28,481 nucleotides of DNA from a virus: positions 1-28,481 of the IMG/VR virus record IMGVR_UViG_3300032087_001340. One strand, given 5' to 3'. The translations under genes and the position numbers were made by a program. Below, piece by piece: positions 6,357 through 14,148 of the stretch (its first letter is position 1; every line of letters starts with the position of its first letter). The notes under the pieces were generated by a model. It searched no databases and was not told where the DNA came from. It saw only the letters and a program-made list of their open reading frames with translations.

Positions 6357-7585
6357 AGTTTTAATTTTAGTAGTATTTTTTCAAGAACACGAACTGTGAT
6401 TGAATTTCCAGCTTGTTTATATGCTTGTGTATCTGATACGACACTAAAATCAAATGAATCTGGGAAGTCTTGCAGTCTGAAACATTCACGTGGTGTTAAA
6501 CGTCTTATTCTGTTGTAAAAAACAAATTGATCAGTATTTCCACCACTTCCAGTTGCAGTGTGTATCGTTTGTGATACAGTTTTTAATTTTCTTTTAACAA
6601 TCTTTCCATGTGAATCTCTTGTATATCCTATAATAGTACATTGATTGCACGATGTGTCAAGTGTTTGTGCGACTTTTTTACCTACACGACCTCGCCTTGT
6701 TTTTGAATTTGGAACACTCAAATTTATTGAATCACCTTCTTCTGCTTTTTCATAACCATTTGATGTTGCTGATTTTATTAGTATTTGATTCCCACTACCC
6801 TCCGATGCTTTTATTGTTGGGCTCAAGTCTTTATATCCTTCAAAACCTTTTAAATGGTGTCTGTAATTAGCATGATCCTTTTTAATAAGTATTTTTGAAC
6901 TAACTTCTTTTGAAAGAAAATATTTTTCATCAACATCATATTCGAGAACATCTTTCAATTTTTTTGTCAAATGTTCTTTTTTAGGAAACTGAAATATGTT
7001 ATCTTGATTATCACGAATTCCGATTAAAAAAACACGTTCACGATTTTGGGGTATACCATGTTCTTTTGTGTTTAAAACTTGCCAATATAAATGATATGGA
7101 ACAGAATCTTCATCTGGAAATAAAACTGATAAACCATTCACTGATTTACCACCTAACAACCGAATCCATTCACCGAATGTTTTTCCATTATCATCAGAAA
7201 GTAATCCTTTTACATTCTCAAATATGAAAAATCGTGGTTTATTAATTTTGATAAATTCATGTGAATTGAAAAATAATATTCCACGTTCATCATCTTTTCC
7301 CTTTCGTTTTCCAGCCAATGAAAAAGATTGACATGGTGGTGAAGTCATGTACACGTCAAGTGATTCTTTTGGTATTTCACGATCATAAACATCATGCGGA
7401 AAATAACCTGGTTCACCATGATTGTGTGCATATGTGATTCGTGCATATTTATCCCAATCACAAGCATAAATTCGTTCATGCTTAATTCCTTTTGATTCGC
7501 ATACTCTATTCATCGCATAATCAAATGCACCGACACCAGAAAAATCACTTCCAGTTGTTATTATTTTAGAATGGACATTCATCAT
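6353..7585 (-). CDS. DNA (cytosine-5) methyltransferase
   Basis: C5 methyltransferase of 410 residues from the ATG at 7585 (a farther ATG at 7663 would overlap the primase gene by almost 100 nt). Motif I DFSGVGAFDYA (14-24), motif IV SPPCQSFSLAGKR with the catalytic Cys85, motif VI ENVKG (123-127), motif VIII QNRERVFLIG (180-189), and motifs IX-X (RRLTPRECFRLQDFP, then QAGNSITV at 391-398). The target recognition part (about 250-355) holds three similar segments of the kind SPTIKAS, AQTLDTS and SQTIHTA. It probably masks phage DNA from host restriction. No matching nuclease is next to it. Base use looks more AT-rich than in the primase gene upstream. Confidence 0.93.
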   Translation of the reverse strand: MMNVHSKIITTGSDFSGVGAFDYAMNRVCESKGIKHERIYACDWDKYARITYAHNHGEPGYFPHDVYDREIPKESLDVYMTSPPCQSFSLAGKRKGKDDERGILFFNSHEFIKINKPRFFIFENVKGLLSDDNGKTFGEWIRLLGGKSVNGLSVLFPDEDSVPYHLYWQVLNTKEHGIPQNRERVFLIGIRDNQDNIFQFPKKEHLTKKLKDVLEYDVDEKYFLSKEVSSKILIKKDHANYRHHLKGFEGYKDLSPTIKASEGSGNQILIKSATSNGYEKAEEGDSINLSVPNSKTRRGRVGKKVAQTLDTSCNQCTIIGYTRDSHGKIVKRKLKTVSQTIHTATGSGGNTDQFVFYNRIRRLTPRECFRLQDFPDSFDFSVVSDTQAYKQAGNSITVRVLEKILLKLKL

Positions 7586-9920
7586 CTTCGGTTTTTGTTT
7601 CGTTTGTGTTAATTTCAAAATATCGACCAGAATGATCACGATCTTTATTGAAGTCGTATCCATTCAAGTCAGACCATCTCATCACCCATTTCACGAATGT
7701 ACGATGATTCAAATTGTGATATGATTTGTGTTCTTCTTTGAATTGATTCGCAATTTCTGTGATGTACACACGACAGTTTTTCTGAATGTTTCCTTCTTCA
7801 ACCCAATCGTAGAAATCTTTGTTTGTCTGCTGAATAAATCGTTTGACATCAGCATTGATTGATACTGGATTGGTTAAACCATTATTCAAATATTTCTGTG
7901 TGATATGAATGATATAATTGTCGAATGCAATCCAGTCTGCTTCATCCCATCCAGAGAAGAACATCTTGCCATAAACATCAATCGGTTGACGTTTAGCACT
8001 GAAATATTGAAAGAATTCTATTTCGTGCCTTCTACGATCATGCGAACCACCAGAACCATTGATCACATAATTCGTTGTGATGATGATTTTCGGTGATCGT
8101 TCATATGGCAAGAAGAATTCACCTTTGAATAATTGTCTGACTTGAATTCCTTCCGTTATCAAGCTGAACAGATTCTCAAAGTTGAAATTCTTGCGCACAT
8201 CATCAAATGCCAGAACTTGTGTATCAACATTGACACGTTGATAAACGAATTCTGAACGATTTGGATCAAATGTCTTTCCATCTATCTTTACCAGTTGCTT
8301 GAATTTCATGATTGCTTGTAGCATCAAAGACTTTCCAGAACCACCATTTGCATCATCTGTGATTTCTTGGTCATTCAGAATCACTGCTTTCTGTTCTTTT
8401 TCATCCTTGTGCGAATGAATCAGATATCCGATTGTATTTTCAAGTGCTTCAATTCGTTGTGGATCATCTGCTGATACCTTGTGAATGAAATCTTCAAAGT
8501 CATTTGTGTATTGTGTTGAATGCTGATAGTCACGATCAATTATCTGCTGTTGCCATACAAATCCATTCACATCTACATACGACTTGAATTCAACAGATTT
8601 CTTGTTGATGCATACCACACCATTCTGATAATACAGATAACATTTTTCTTTTGTGTCCATCAGCATATTCAATGCAATGGATTCAAGCATATTCAGATGT
8701 TCATCTGTAAAGATCTTTGTTGTTTTGGCGCAATAGTTCCACACCTGGTGATGTTCCTTTTGTTCTAAATAGTTCAGCACAAAATCTTTAATCTTTTCAG
8801 TCGATGTTGTTCGCACAATGTTTTCTTGATGTCGAACAAATAAAGGTGTGTTTGAATCCTCTGGATAGTATTTACAGAATCCATGTTCTTCAAGGAACAA
8901 TTTGTATTTCATTGGATCTATTGTCACACGTTCATGTCCATTATTTGACCTTGTGATGTTCCAGAATTCAATGTTGTTTCTTCTTATTTCATCAGATATC
9001 TGTTCGATCTGTTGTGCATCCATTCCAAGTGAACGGCTTATCTGATCAGCATTGTCACCTTTGCGCACTTTCATTTCAACACGTTTCAGTGTTTCCTTAT
9101 CTTCAAAGTATTTCGTTCCGAATGATGCACGTTTGTATGCTGAATTAATGCAGTTCCTTGTTTCTTGTTCTGTGAAGTCACCATTCACAACATTGCGCCA
9201 TATGTATTCAAATGCGAACTGATCTTCAATGCCATAATTACAGAATGCACAAGCCAATATATATAACACATTATTTCGATCACCTTCTGTAAATGAATAG
9301 TTTTCGTTCCACCACTTCATCAGTCGTGTGATGATTTCATTTTCATTCTTTAATGGAAGTATTGCTTCACGTTCAGTGACTGTATATCCAGATTCACTTG
9401 CTTTTACAATCCATTCTTCTGATTCTGAATTGATGTATATCTTTGGATCGTATGATTCGAAACATACACGTGATATGTTGCAATTCTTTTCATCGAAATA
9501 CTCTGAATCGAAATGCTTCTGCAATGATTTGAAGTACAACTTGTGATCATCTTTGTCACATTTCGGAATTTTGACCAATACTTTCAGACCATTTCCAGAT
9601 GGTGATGTGAACACACTGAACACAAACGGATCTGATTCAAGTTTTGATCGTTCAGCATTCATTGATTTCTTGTTTGGATATTTATCGAAGTCGAATATGC
9701 ACAATCCAGAATGTTCAATCAGTGAATTATCGTTTCTTGATGTGAATGTTCCATTGAAACAAATTGCTGGAAGTCGTTTCTTTGATTCTGAATCACCTTG
9801 TCGCACATCGTTGATGATGTCTTTTGATTTCCCTTCTTTGATTCTGTTTAATACATCATAAACGTCAAGTGTGAATGAAACTTGTTTTTCATACAAGTTT
9901 TTGAAGAACGATACTTTCAT
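7566..9920 (-). CDS. VirE_N (BT4734-like) / SF3 helicase fusion: primase-helicase
   Basis: Large replication protein of 784 residues. The N-terminal domain (about 45-170) is VirE_N/BT4734-like: GLCIFDFDK (DxD at 77-79), SPSGNGLKVLVKI (106-118) and ISRVCFESYDP. These resemble the three motifs of archaeo-eukaryotic primases, but the usual His of the second motif is replaced. A PriCT-like helical part follows (about 190-270). The C-terminal half is an SF3/D5-type helicase: Walker A NGGSGKS (about 525), Walker B LAFDDV (about 572) and a TTNY motif C (about 617). It should unwind the phage origin and may prime. It is the core of the replication operon. Confidence 0.87.
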   Translation of the reverse strand: MKVSFFKNLYEKQVSFTLDVYDVLNRIKEGKSKDIINDVRQGDSESKKRLPAICFNGTFTSRNDNSLIEHSGLCIFDFDKYPNKKSMNAERSKLESDPFVFSVFTSPSGNGLKVLVKIPKCDKDDHKLYFKSLQKHFDSEYFDEKNCNISRVCFESYDPKIYINSESEEWIVKASESGYTVTEREAILPLKNENEIITRLMKWWNENYSFTEGDRNNVLYILACAFCNYGIEDQFAFEYIWRNVVNGDFTEQETRNCINSAYKRASFGTKYFEDKETLKRVEMKVRKGDNADQISRSLGMDAQQIEQISDEIRRNNIEFWNITRSNNGHERVTIDPMKYKLFLEEHGFCKYYPEDSNTPLFVRHQENIVRTTSTEKIKDFVLNYLEQKEHHQVWNYCAKTTKIFTDEHLNMLESIALNMLMDTKEKCYLYYQNGVVCINKKSVEFKSYVDVNGFVWQQQIIDRDYQHSTQYTNDFEDFIHKVSADDPQRIEALENTIGYLIHSHKDEKEQKAVILNDQEITDDANGGSGKSLMLQAIMKFKQLVKIDGKTFDPNRSEFVYQRVNVDTQVLAFDDVRKNFNFENLFSLITEGIQVRQLFKGEFFLPYERSPKIIITTNYVINGSGGSHDRRRHEIEFFQYFSAKRQPIDVYGKMFFSGWDEADWIAFDNYIIHITQKYLNNGLTNPVSINADVKRFIQQTNKDFYDWVEEGNIQKNCRVYITEIANQFKEEHKSYHNLNHRTFVKWVMRWSDLNGYDFNKDRDHSGRYFEINTNETKTEDDECPF

Positions 9921-10600
9921 TAAAATAGACTTTGTTGACTTGTAATTTCTTTAAATCGTTTGTGACTTGCTTCATAATAGTCTTTATCTAATTCACAAGC
10001 TGTTAGTTCAAAACCTAAATTATGACAAGCAATAGCAATACTTCCACTCCCTAAATGTGTGTCGAGAATCTTATCTCCTTCTTTTGTGTAGTTCATCAAT
10101 AACCATTCGTATAGTTCCATTGGTTTCTCTGTTGCGTGTATTCGTTTACTTGGTTTACCGACACCCTTTATTTTGCCCTTGAAACCATATCTATTACCAC
10201 TCCAACAAAAAGAAAACATTTTTGCATTTCTGTCAAATGAAGTCCAAGCAAGTTCTCCGTCTGCGTGGTTGTCGCTACATTGTACCTTATCCCAAAAAAT
10301 AAAACCTCTATTCATTCCTTCATTCCAAATTTCACAAAAATAATTACCTCCCCAAATTATTTGATTCTTTGAAACTCTAAACAACTCTTCAAAGTATTCT
10401 TTACTCGGTTTTTTTGCATCCCATTTTTTTGACTCTAAATCGCTGTATATTTTATCATTTTTTGAAACTTTAACAACTTTATTGTTGCCGAAACCATATG
10501 GAGGATCAACAATAGCCAAATCAAAATAGTTATCTGGATAACGTTTCATCAACTCCATATTATCTTCATTCGTTATTGTTATTTTATCTGTCCAATTCAT
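9920..10600 (-). CDS. DNA adenine methyltransferase, N6/N4 beta-type
   Basis: Protein of 226 residues. The order of motifs is catalytic DPPYGFG (32-38), then HATEKP (155-160), then the AdoMet loop DTHLGSGS (180-187), which is the circularly permuted beta class (N6_N4_Mtase). Asp-Pro-Pro-Tyr implies amino-group methylation, most likely N6-adenine. The specificity cannot be read from sequence. The role is presumably protection from host restriction or control of replication timing. Base use differs from neighbouring genes by eye (more GAG, AGA and AGT codons), which suggests recent acquisition. Confidence 0.9.
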   Translation of the reverse strand: MNWTDKITITNEDNMELMKRYPDNYFDLAIVDPPYGFGNNKVVKVSKNDKIYSDLESKKWDAKKPSKEYFEELFRVSKNQIIWGGNYFCEIWNEGMNRGFIFWDKVQCSDNHADGELAWTSFDRNAKMFSFCWSGNRYGFKGKIKGVGKPSKRIHATEKPMELYEWLLMNYTKEGDKILDTHLGSGSIAIACHNLGFELTACELDKDYYEASHKRFKEITSQQSLF

Positions 10601-10986
10601 AGATTTTTTTCATTTTTTTTCATTTTTTTATTCATATATTTTTCCAGATTTGACATACTCTGAACAATGCGCATCTGCATTGATGGACACACTTGTTCAA
10701 TTTGCATCGGAAACAAGAAACGAACTTCTTCTGTCATTTCACGAACATCAGAATATCTTTTTAAATTGTTCCATGATTTTATTCCATGAATTATTGTCGC
10801 ATGATTCATATTAAATATATCAGCGATTTTCTGATAACCAAATCCACGCGAACGCAAATATTCAAAAAGATAGAATCGAACATATTTCTGTTCCATCTTT
10901 CTTGAATATGTTGATGTTCCTTTCTTGATGCCAGTCTGATCGATATATTGAATAATCGGTTCAATGCTGTCATTTAATATCATCAT
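10597..10986 (-). CDS. DnaA domain IV-like HTH protein
   Basis: Protein of 129 residues with a central HTH (about 38-72) that reads like the DnaA C-terminal domain: YLFEYLRSRGFGYQKIADIF then NMNHATIIHGIKSW, where DnaA has a GGRDHTTVxHA motif. It lacks any AAA+ ATPase. It lies in the replication operon upstream of the methyltransferase and primase-helicase, so it may recognise the phage origin or load the helicase; this is inferred. Two ATG codons (10986 and 10983) are both possible starts. Confidence 0.75.
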   Translation of the reverse strand: MMILNDSIEPIIQYIDQTGIKKGTSTYSRKMEQKYVRFYLFEYLRSRGFGYQKIADIFNMNHATIIHGIKSWNNLKRYSDVREMTEEVRFLFPMQIEQVCPSMQMRIVQSMSNLEKYMNKKMKKNEKNL

Positions 10987-11200
10987 TCTTTGTTAATATG
11001 TTGTAAACCGACACCCAATGCACCACACGCTTTTGATGCCAGTTCTGATTGAATTCATCTTCTGATTCGACAGAATAAATTGAATGCTCAACAATTTTAT
11101 TCTTTGCACATTCAATCGGTGTGCAAGTTACGGAAAAAGATCTGCACCATTCAACATCGGACAGAATTTCATCGATTTGTGATAATTTATTTTGATTCAT
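10970..11200 (-). CDS. Hypothetical protein, 76 aa
   Basis: Small protein of unknown function with four cysteine/tryptophan-rich stretches (VEWCRSF, TCTPIEC, NWHQKRVVHW). The three cysteines could bind a metal but no known finger pattern is seen. Its ATG overlaps the stop of the 57-aa gene upstream (ATGA) and its 3' end overlaps the DnaA-like gene by 17 nt. Confidence 0.6.
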   Translation of the reverse strand: MNQNKLSQIDEILSDVEWCRSFSVTCTPIECAKNKIVEHSIYSVESEDEFNQNWHQKRVVHWVSVYNILTKNDDIK

Positions 11201-11370
11201 TTCTTTAATTGTTTGTGAATGTACATGAATGTGTCATTGAATGACAACCTTTTATCTGGTTGAATCGTTTTTGTCTTGATGGGAATGTATATGTTTTCAT
11301 CCCATGATACTGATTCCAGCTTTCCAGTTCTTCTGAAAAATGCTCTGATTTTGTTTGTGTCAATTTTCAT
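11197..11370 (-). CDS. Small basic protein, 57 aa
   Basis: Short gene with ATGA overlaps at both ends (start at 11370 inside the stop of the previous gene, stop at 11197 over the next ATG). These double overlaps, and the lack of any other gene in a 166-nt gap, are the main support. The product is Lys-rich (SVSWDENIYIPIKTKTIQ in the centre) and has no recognisable domain. Confidence 0.62.
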   Translation of the reverse strand: MKIDTNKIRAFFRRTGKLESVSWDENIYIPIKTKTIQPDKRLSFNDTFMYIHKQLKK

Positions 11371-11621
11371 CTTTCTGATTTTAGTTTGTCATATGATCTT
11401 TCAAGTTGCTTCACCTTGCTTTCATAATATGCGATTTCTTCACCAAGTTGATCAGACAGATAAAAGTCATCATCATATAATGCTGTTTTTCTGCGATGTT
11501 TCAATCGAGAAATGTGCAGATTTGAATCTTTGATTTTGTCAAGAATTTCTTCAAGCGCAGAATAGCGTTGAAGATGTTGTGTGCGCACCTTTGCATGGTG
11601 CTGTTCATCGGAAAATTTCAT
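11367..11621 (-). CDS. Coiled-coil protein, 84 aa
   Basis: First gene after promoter P2. The ATG at 11621 at the end of the conserved leader is chosen; the in-frame ATG at 11645 lies inside the -7 element. The product is highly charged and helical with a heptad-like pattern (RYSALEEILDKIKDSNLHIS, then LGEEIAYYESKVKQLERSYD). No catalytic motif is visible. Its place as first gene of the replication operon suggests an early protein. Confidence 0.65.
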   Translation of the reverse strand: MKFSDEQHHAKVRTQHLQRYSALEEILDKIKDSNLHISRLKHRRKTALYDDDFYLSDQLGEEIAYYESKVKQLERSYDKLKSER

Positions 11622-11673
11622 AAAAATTGGTTTTTGTTTCAACAAATATAATTGTTCAAACGAATTATCAAAT
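11617..11673 (-). repeat. Promoter/leader repeat, copy 2
   Basis: Second copy of the repeat described at 3607-3664. It includes the start codon at 11619-11621, the leader, the -7 element, and the segment reaching the -33 element; spacing differs from copy 1 by one base. Confidence 0.85.
11633..11672 (-). promoter_or_regulatory. Promoter P2 with palindromic operator candidate
   Basis: Minus strand TTTG (11669-11672), an 18-nt spacer and TATATTTG (11643-11650), the Bacteroidota -33/-7 pattern. The same palindrome as in P1 (6-nt arms TTTGTT and AACAAA, 11633-11646) covers the -7 end. It should drive the replication and modification genes from 11621 down to 3659. Confidence 0.8.
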
Positions 11674-11692
11674 CAATTTATGAAAAAAGTTA

Positions 11693-12742
11693 TTAAAAAA
11701 GATGTGTTAATCTTGCGATTTGCCCATGTAATGGATGGAACAAATATGCTTCAATCGCTTTCGGTGAATGCTGATATCCATTTCTGTGATGCCAAGAATC
11801 CGTTCCAGATGGTGAACGCATCGATTCGATGCATACACTCAAATGATCTTTTGATTGCTTGTGATGTATGTGATGTGTGAAGATATATCTGTGTTTCGTT
11901 TTCGACCAGGTTTCAGATTCATGCGCCATCAACAATGGCAAGTCTTGCCATTTCGCACCATCGCCATGTGTCGTGCCAATCAGAACAGATCCGAATGTTG
12001 AGTATTTGCGATGTGCAATGCTGATGTCAAATGTCACATCAACACAATTCTTGAATCTTGCTTCGATCACTTGCGCCAAAAAGAACCCCGACATATAATC
12101 ATGATTTGATGGATTGTAAACAAAATGAACTGGTGCAATTTGCATCAATGTTTCAATCAATTCGATATACAACTTTTTCGCATTTATGAAGTTTTCGAAC
12201 CACATCCCATCTGTGTCTTGTGGTGTTCCAGATGTTGTCGTTCTTTTTGGCGAATCAATGTGCAGAATATCGTTTCCAGCAACAAAGAGAATCTTCTCAA
12301 TGTTCCATCCAGATGATTTGTTCAATAAACCATGCACACCATCACGAACACGATTGACTGCTATTTGTTGATCGTATTCTTCACCAGATTCCATTGCACT
12401 GCACAACTTGCCGATGTGAACATCTGCTGGATCGATCAACATCAGATGACCATCATCAGATTTCTTGCGTTTTATCTTTGGATATTTCGGTGCATATACA
12501 TCTTCAAGAATCGCTTGATGCAGATTAGATAATTGTTCCGCTTCGATTGATTTATATGCTGGATTTGTGAAGTACAAAGATGATGCATCTGACTTCAACC
12601 ATCCGCTTTTGATGTGCTTGTGATTAATACCAGCTTTTTCCGCTTCATCTTTTATCCTTCGATACTGCTGAACAACATCATATTCTTCATCATTCAACCA
12701 TTTGCGCAGTGGTCTTTTTCTCTGAACTGGTTTCTTTTTCAA
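11693..12742 (-). CDS. Calcineurin-like metallophosphoesterase
   Basis: Protein of 349 residues with all the metal-binding motifs of the calcineurin-like fold: DxH in DPADVHIGK (D107, H109), GND in VAGNDILH (156-158), NHD in NPSNHDY (213-215), GTTHGD (H259) and THHIHH (289-294). The basic N-terminal 95 residues are an extension (RKRPLRKWL and more). Phage members of this family are found at the border of late and early genes; the substrate (DNA ends, cyclic nucleotides or 2',3'-phosphates) is unknown. Its ATG overlaps the stop of the spanin-like gene. It is the last gene before promoter P2. Confidence 0.85.
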   Translation of the reverse strand: MKKKPVQRKRPLRKWLNDEEYDVVQQYRRIKDEAEKAGINHKHIKSGWLKSDASSLYFTNPAYKSIEAEQLSNLHQAILEDVYAPKYPKIKRKKSDDGHLMLIDPADVHIGKLCSAMESGEEYDQQIAVNRVRDGVHGLLNKSSGWNIEKILFVAGNDILHIDSPKRTTTSGTPQDTDGMWFENFINAKKLYIELIETLMQIAPVHFVYNPSNHDYMSGFFLAQVIEARFKNCVDVTFDISIAHRKYSTFGSVLIGTTHGDGAKWQDLPLLMAHESETWSKTKHRYIFTHHIHHKQSKDHLSVCIESMRSPSGTDSWHHRNGYQHSPKAIEAYLFHPLHGQIARLTHLF

Positions 12743-13173
12743 AATGGTCTGAATTTAATCATCAGAATCGCAAGTGCTAGTATTCCAGAACATATCAAAA
12801 TCAACCACATCATTCGAACAGATTTATTGTTCGCTTTGCGTTCTGTTTTATTTTCGATTCTAGTCGTTCTCAATGCGTTTTTAAGACTATCTGAATAAAC
12901 ACGTTGATAATGTTTTAAACTGTCTTTAAATCGCTTATAATCGTATTTATATTCGATTCTGGTTTTCCATCTTGTTTCTGGTACATATCGAACAATGGTG
13001 TGTTCATTGTGAATTGTGTCGATATGATAATAATGATCAGTGAAATATGTTGTATCATATTGCGTTTGTTTTATCTTTTCAAGTTCAACACCTTTTTTGA
13101 CTGCTTTGTTTAAATACCATTGCGCTGAACAAGATGAAATAAACCATATTAATATGACACAAACATATTTCAT
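12739..13173 (-). CDS. Probable unimolecular spanin (u-spanin)
   Basis: Protein of 144 residues with a lipoprotein signal at the N-terminus (hydrophobic VCVILIWF, then lipobox ISSC with Cys15) and a C-terminal membrane helix (about 121-140, MMWLILICSGILALAILM) followed by four residues. Between them is a charged periplasmic-type segment rich in beta and helix formers. An outer-membrane lipid anchor plus an inner-membrane C-terminal helix in one chain is the definition of a u-spanin, which fuses the two membranes in the last step of lysis. It sits directly after the amidase (overlap of 4 nt) and two genes after the holin. It could instead be a conventional Rz-like protein with an N-terminal helix. 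Confidence 0.7.
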   Translation of the reverse strand: MKYVCVILIWFISSCSAQWYLNKAVKKGVELEKIKQTQYDTTYFTDHYYHIDTIHNEHTIVRYVPETRWKTRIEYKYDYKRFKDSLKHYQRVYSDSLKNALRTTRIENKTERKANNKSVRMMWLILICSGILALAILMIKFRPF

Positions 13174-13805
13174 TTACCTTCCATTTTGAATGCCCATTCA
13201 ACGAATGCATTCACCACACTATTTCGCCATTCATCACTGTTGATTCGTTCAACTTCTTCTTGATTTGAATGAAATCCAAGTTCGCACAAAAAAGCTGGTG
13301 ATTTAGTATTCCTCAACACATAAAAATTCGCTTCTTTATCTGCATCGCCATCTGAATAATAGTCAGTGCGATATCGAACAGAATCACCGAATTCTTTCTT
13401 TATTTCATCCATCCACAATTCAGCGAATGCATCAGATCTTGTTTCACCTGGTGATGTGTACACACTGATTCCATGTGCTGGATGCCAGTCACGACCATCA
13501 CCAGCACCATTCGAATGAATGCTGATGAAGATTGTTTCTCTTTTATCTTGCAATTGATTCGCAATATCGACACGATTCTTCAATGATGTGTCCATCCATC
13601 CGCATCTGGTGTGTGTATTATCAAGTCGATGTTTTGTGAATGCTTCTTGTAGCATCACAACAAGTTTCAGATTATTCACACCTTCATAAAAGACTTCACC
13701 ATTTTTCATCGGCTTTGGTGATCGCTTTCCAGATGTCACATATTCTTGTGTGATTGGATTGATACCACCATGACCAGCATCGAAAATGTAGAGATATTTT
13801 GACAT
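13170..13805 (-). CDS. N-acetylmuramoyl-L-alanine amidase (Amidase_3 endolysin)
   Basis: Endolysin of 211 residues that should cut the amide bond between muramic acid and the stem peptide. Zinc ligands and catalytic residues are visible: H12 in FDAGHGG, E41 in FYEGVNN, H97 in SIHSNGAG and E175 in CELGFHSN. The single domain without a signal peptide is normal for a holin-dependent endolysin. An intrinsic terminator ends about 16 nt before the ATG, so expression must depend on read-through or on a promoter upstream of the hairpin. Confidence 0.92.
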   Translation of the reverse strand: MSKYLYIFDAGHGGINPITQEYVTSGKRSPKPMKNGEVFYEGVNNLKLVVMLQEAFTKHRLDNTHTRCGWMDTSLKNRVDIANQLQDKRETIFISIHSNGAGDGRDWHPAHGISVYTSPGETRSDAFAELWMDEIKKEFGDSVRYRTDYYSDGDADKEANFYVLRNTKSPAFLCELGFHSNQEEVERINSDEWRNSVVNAFVEWAFKMEGK

Positions 13806-13820
13806 ATTAAAATTTTAAAT

Positions 13821-13853
13821 AAAAAACCCTTACCGATTAGAATCGGCAAGGGT
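13821..13853 (-). terminator. Intrinsic terminator just before the amidase start
   Basis: Minus-strand RNA: stem ACCCTTGCCGA paired with TCGGTAAGGGT (11-12 bp with one G-U pair) and a small loop, followed directly by six U residues (13826-13821). The amidase ATG begins 16 nt later. On the plus strand the hairpin has no U run, so it acts on minus-strand transcripts only. Confidence 0.82.
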
Positions 13854-13890
13854 ACAAAAACCATCTTCTATGATGATAAAATTAACCATT

Positions 13891-13898
13891 CAAATATA
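13891..13898 (-). promoter_or_regulatory. Possible -7 element upstream of the lysis terminator
   Basis: Minus-strand TATATTTG, identical to the -7 elements of P1 and P2, lies in the only long gene-free gap (13806-13953). No TTTG is found at the expected -33 position. If used, its transcript would run about 35 nt and then enter the terminator hairpin. Confidence 0.4.
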
Positions 13899-13930
13899 AC
13901 CACTTGCATAATACCTTTGTGAAATACTTT

Positions 13931-13947
13931 TTGTGACTTATTCACAA
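13931..13947. promoter_or_regulatory. Palindrome TTGTGA-N5-TCACAA, candidate protein-binding site
   Basis: A perfect 6-nt inverted repeat with 5-nt centre, located about 33 nt upstream of the TATATTTG element and just after the holin stop codon. The position would suit an activator at a promoter lacking a -33 box. It resembles a CRP-type site but has one base less in the centre. It could also be a weak RNA hairpin. Confidence 0.35.
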
Positions 13948-13953
13948 CCGAAT

Positions 13954-14148
13954 CTATTTGATTCCGATGTGCTTGTCTTTAAGGAACAATAAACCAGTTC
14001 CGATTCCAGCGACAATTGCCACTTCTGATGCTGGTATATCATACACAATCCATCCGATGATGGAAGTGATAATCACTCCGACACCGATTGATGTTGTAAT
14101 GATTCCGCTTTTGAAAATTCTGTCAATTATATATTCAAATCTTTTCAT
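13954..14148 (-). CDS. Holin, two transmembrane segments
   Basis: Sixty-four residues with a short basic start (MKRFEYIIDRIFKS), two hydrophobic helices (about 14-35 and 41-56) separated by a short turn with acidic and polar residues, and a Lys-rich tail. This is the usual shape of class II-like phage holins, and the gene lies directly before the amidase. Its ATG overlaps the stop of the upstream coiled-coil gene. Role: timed permeabilisation of the inner membrane. No specific Pfam family is certain. Confidence 0.75.
   Translation of the reverse strand: MKRFEYIIDRIFKSGIITTSIGVGVIITSIIGWIVYDIPASEVAIVAGIGTGLLFLKDKHIGIK

Noticed and set aside
13825-13885. Possible leader peptide (about 19 codons, starts MVNFIIIEDG) ending inside the lysis terminator hairpin
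   Set aside because: The arrangement is tempting for attenuation, but there is no run of regulatory codons and no convincing alternative antiterminator hairpin; it may be chance.
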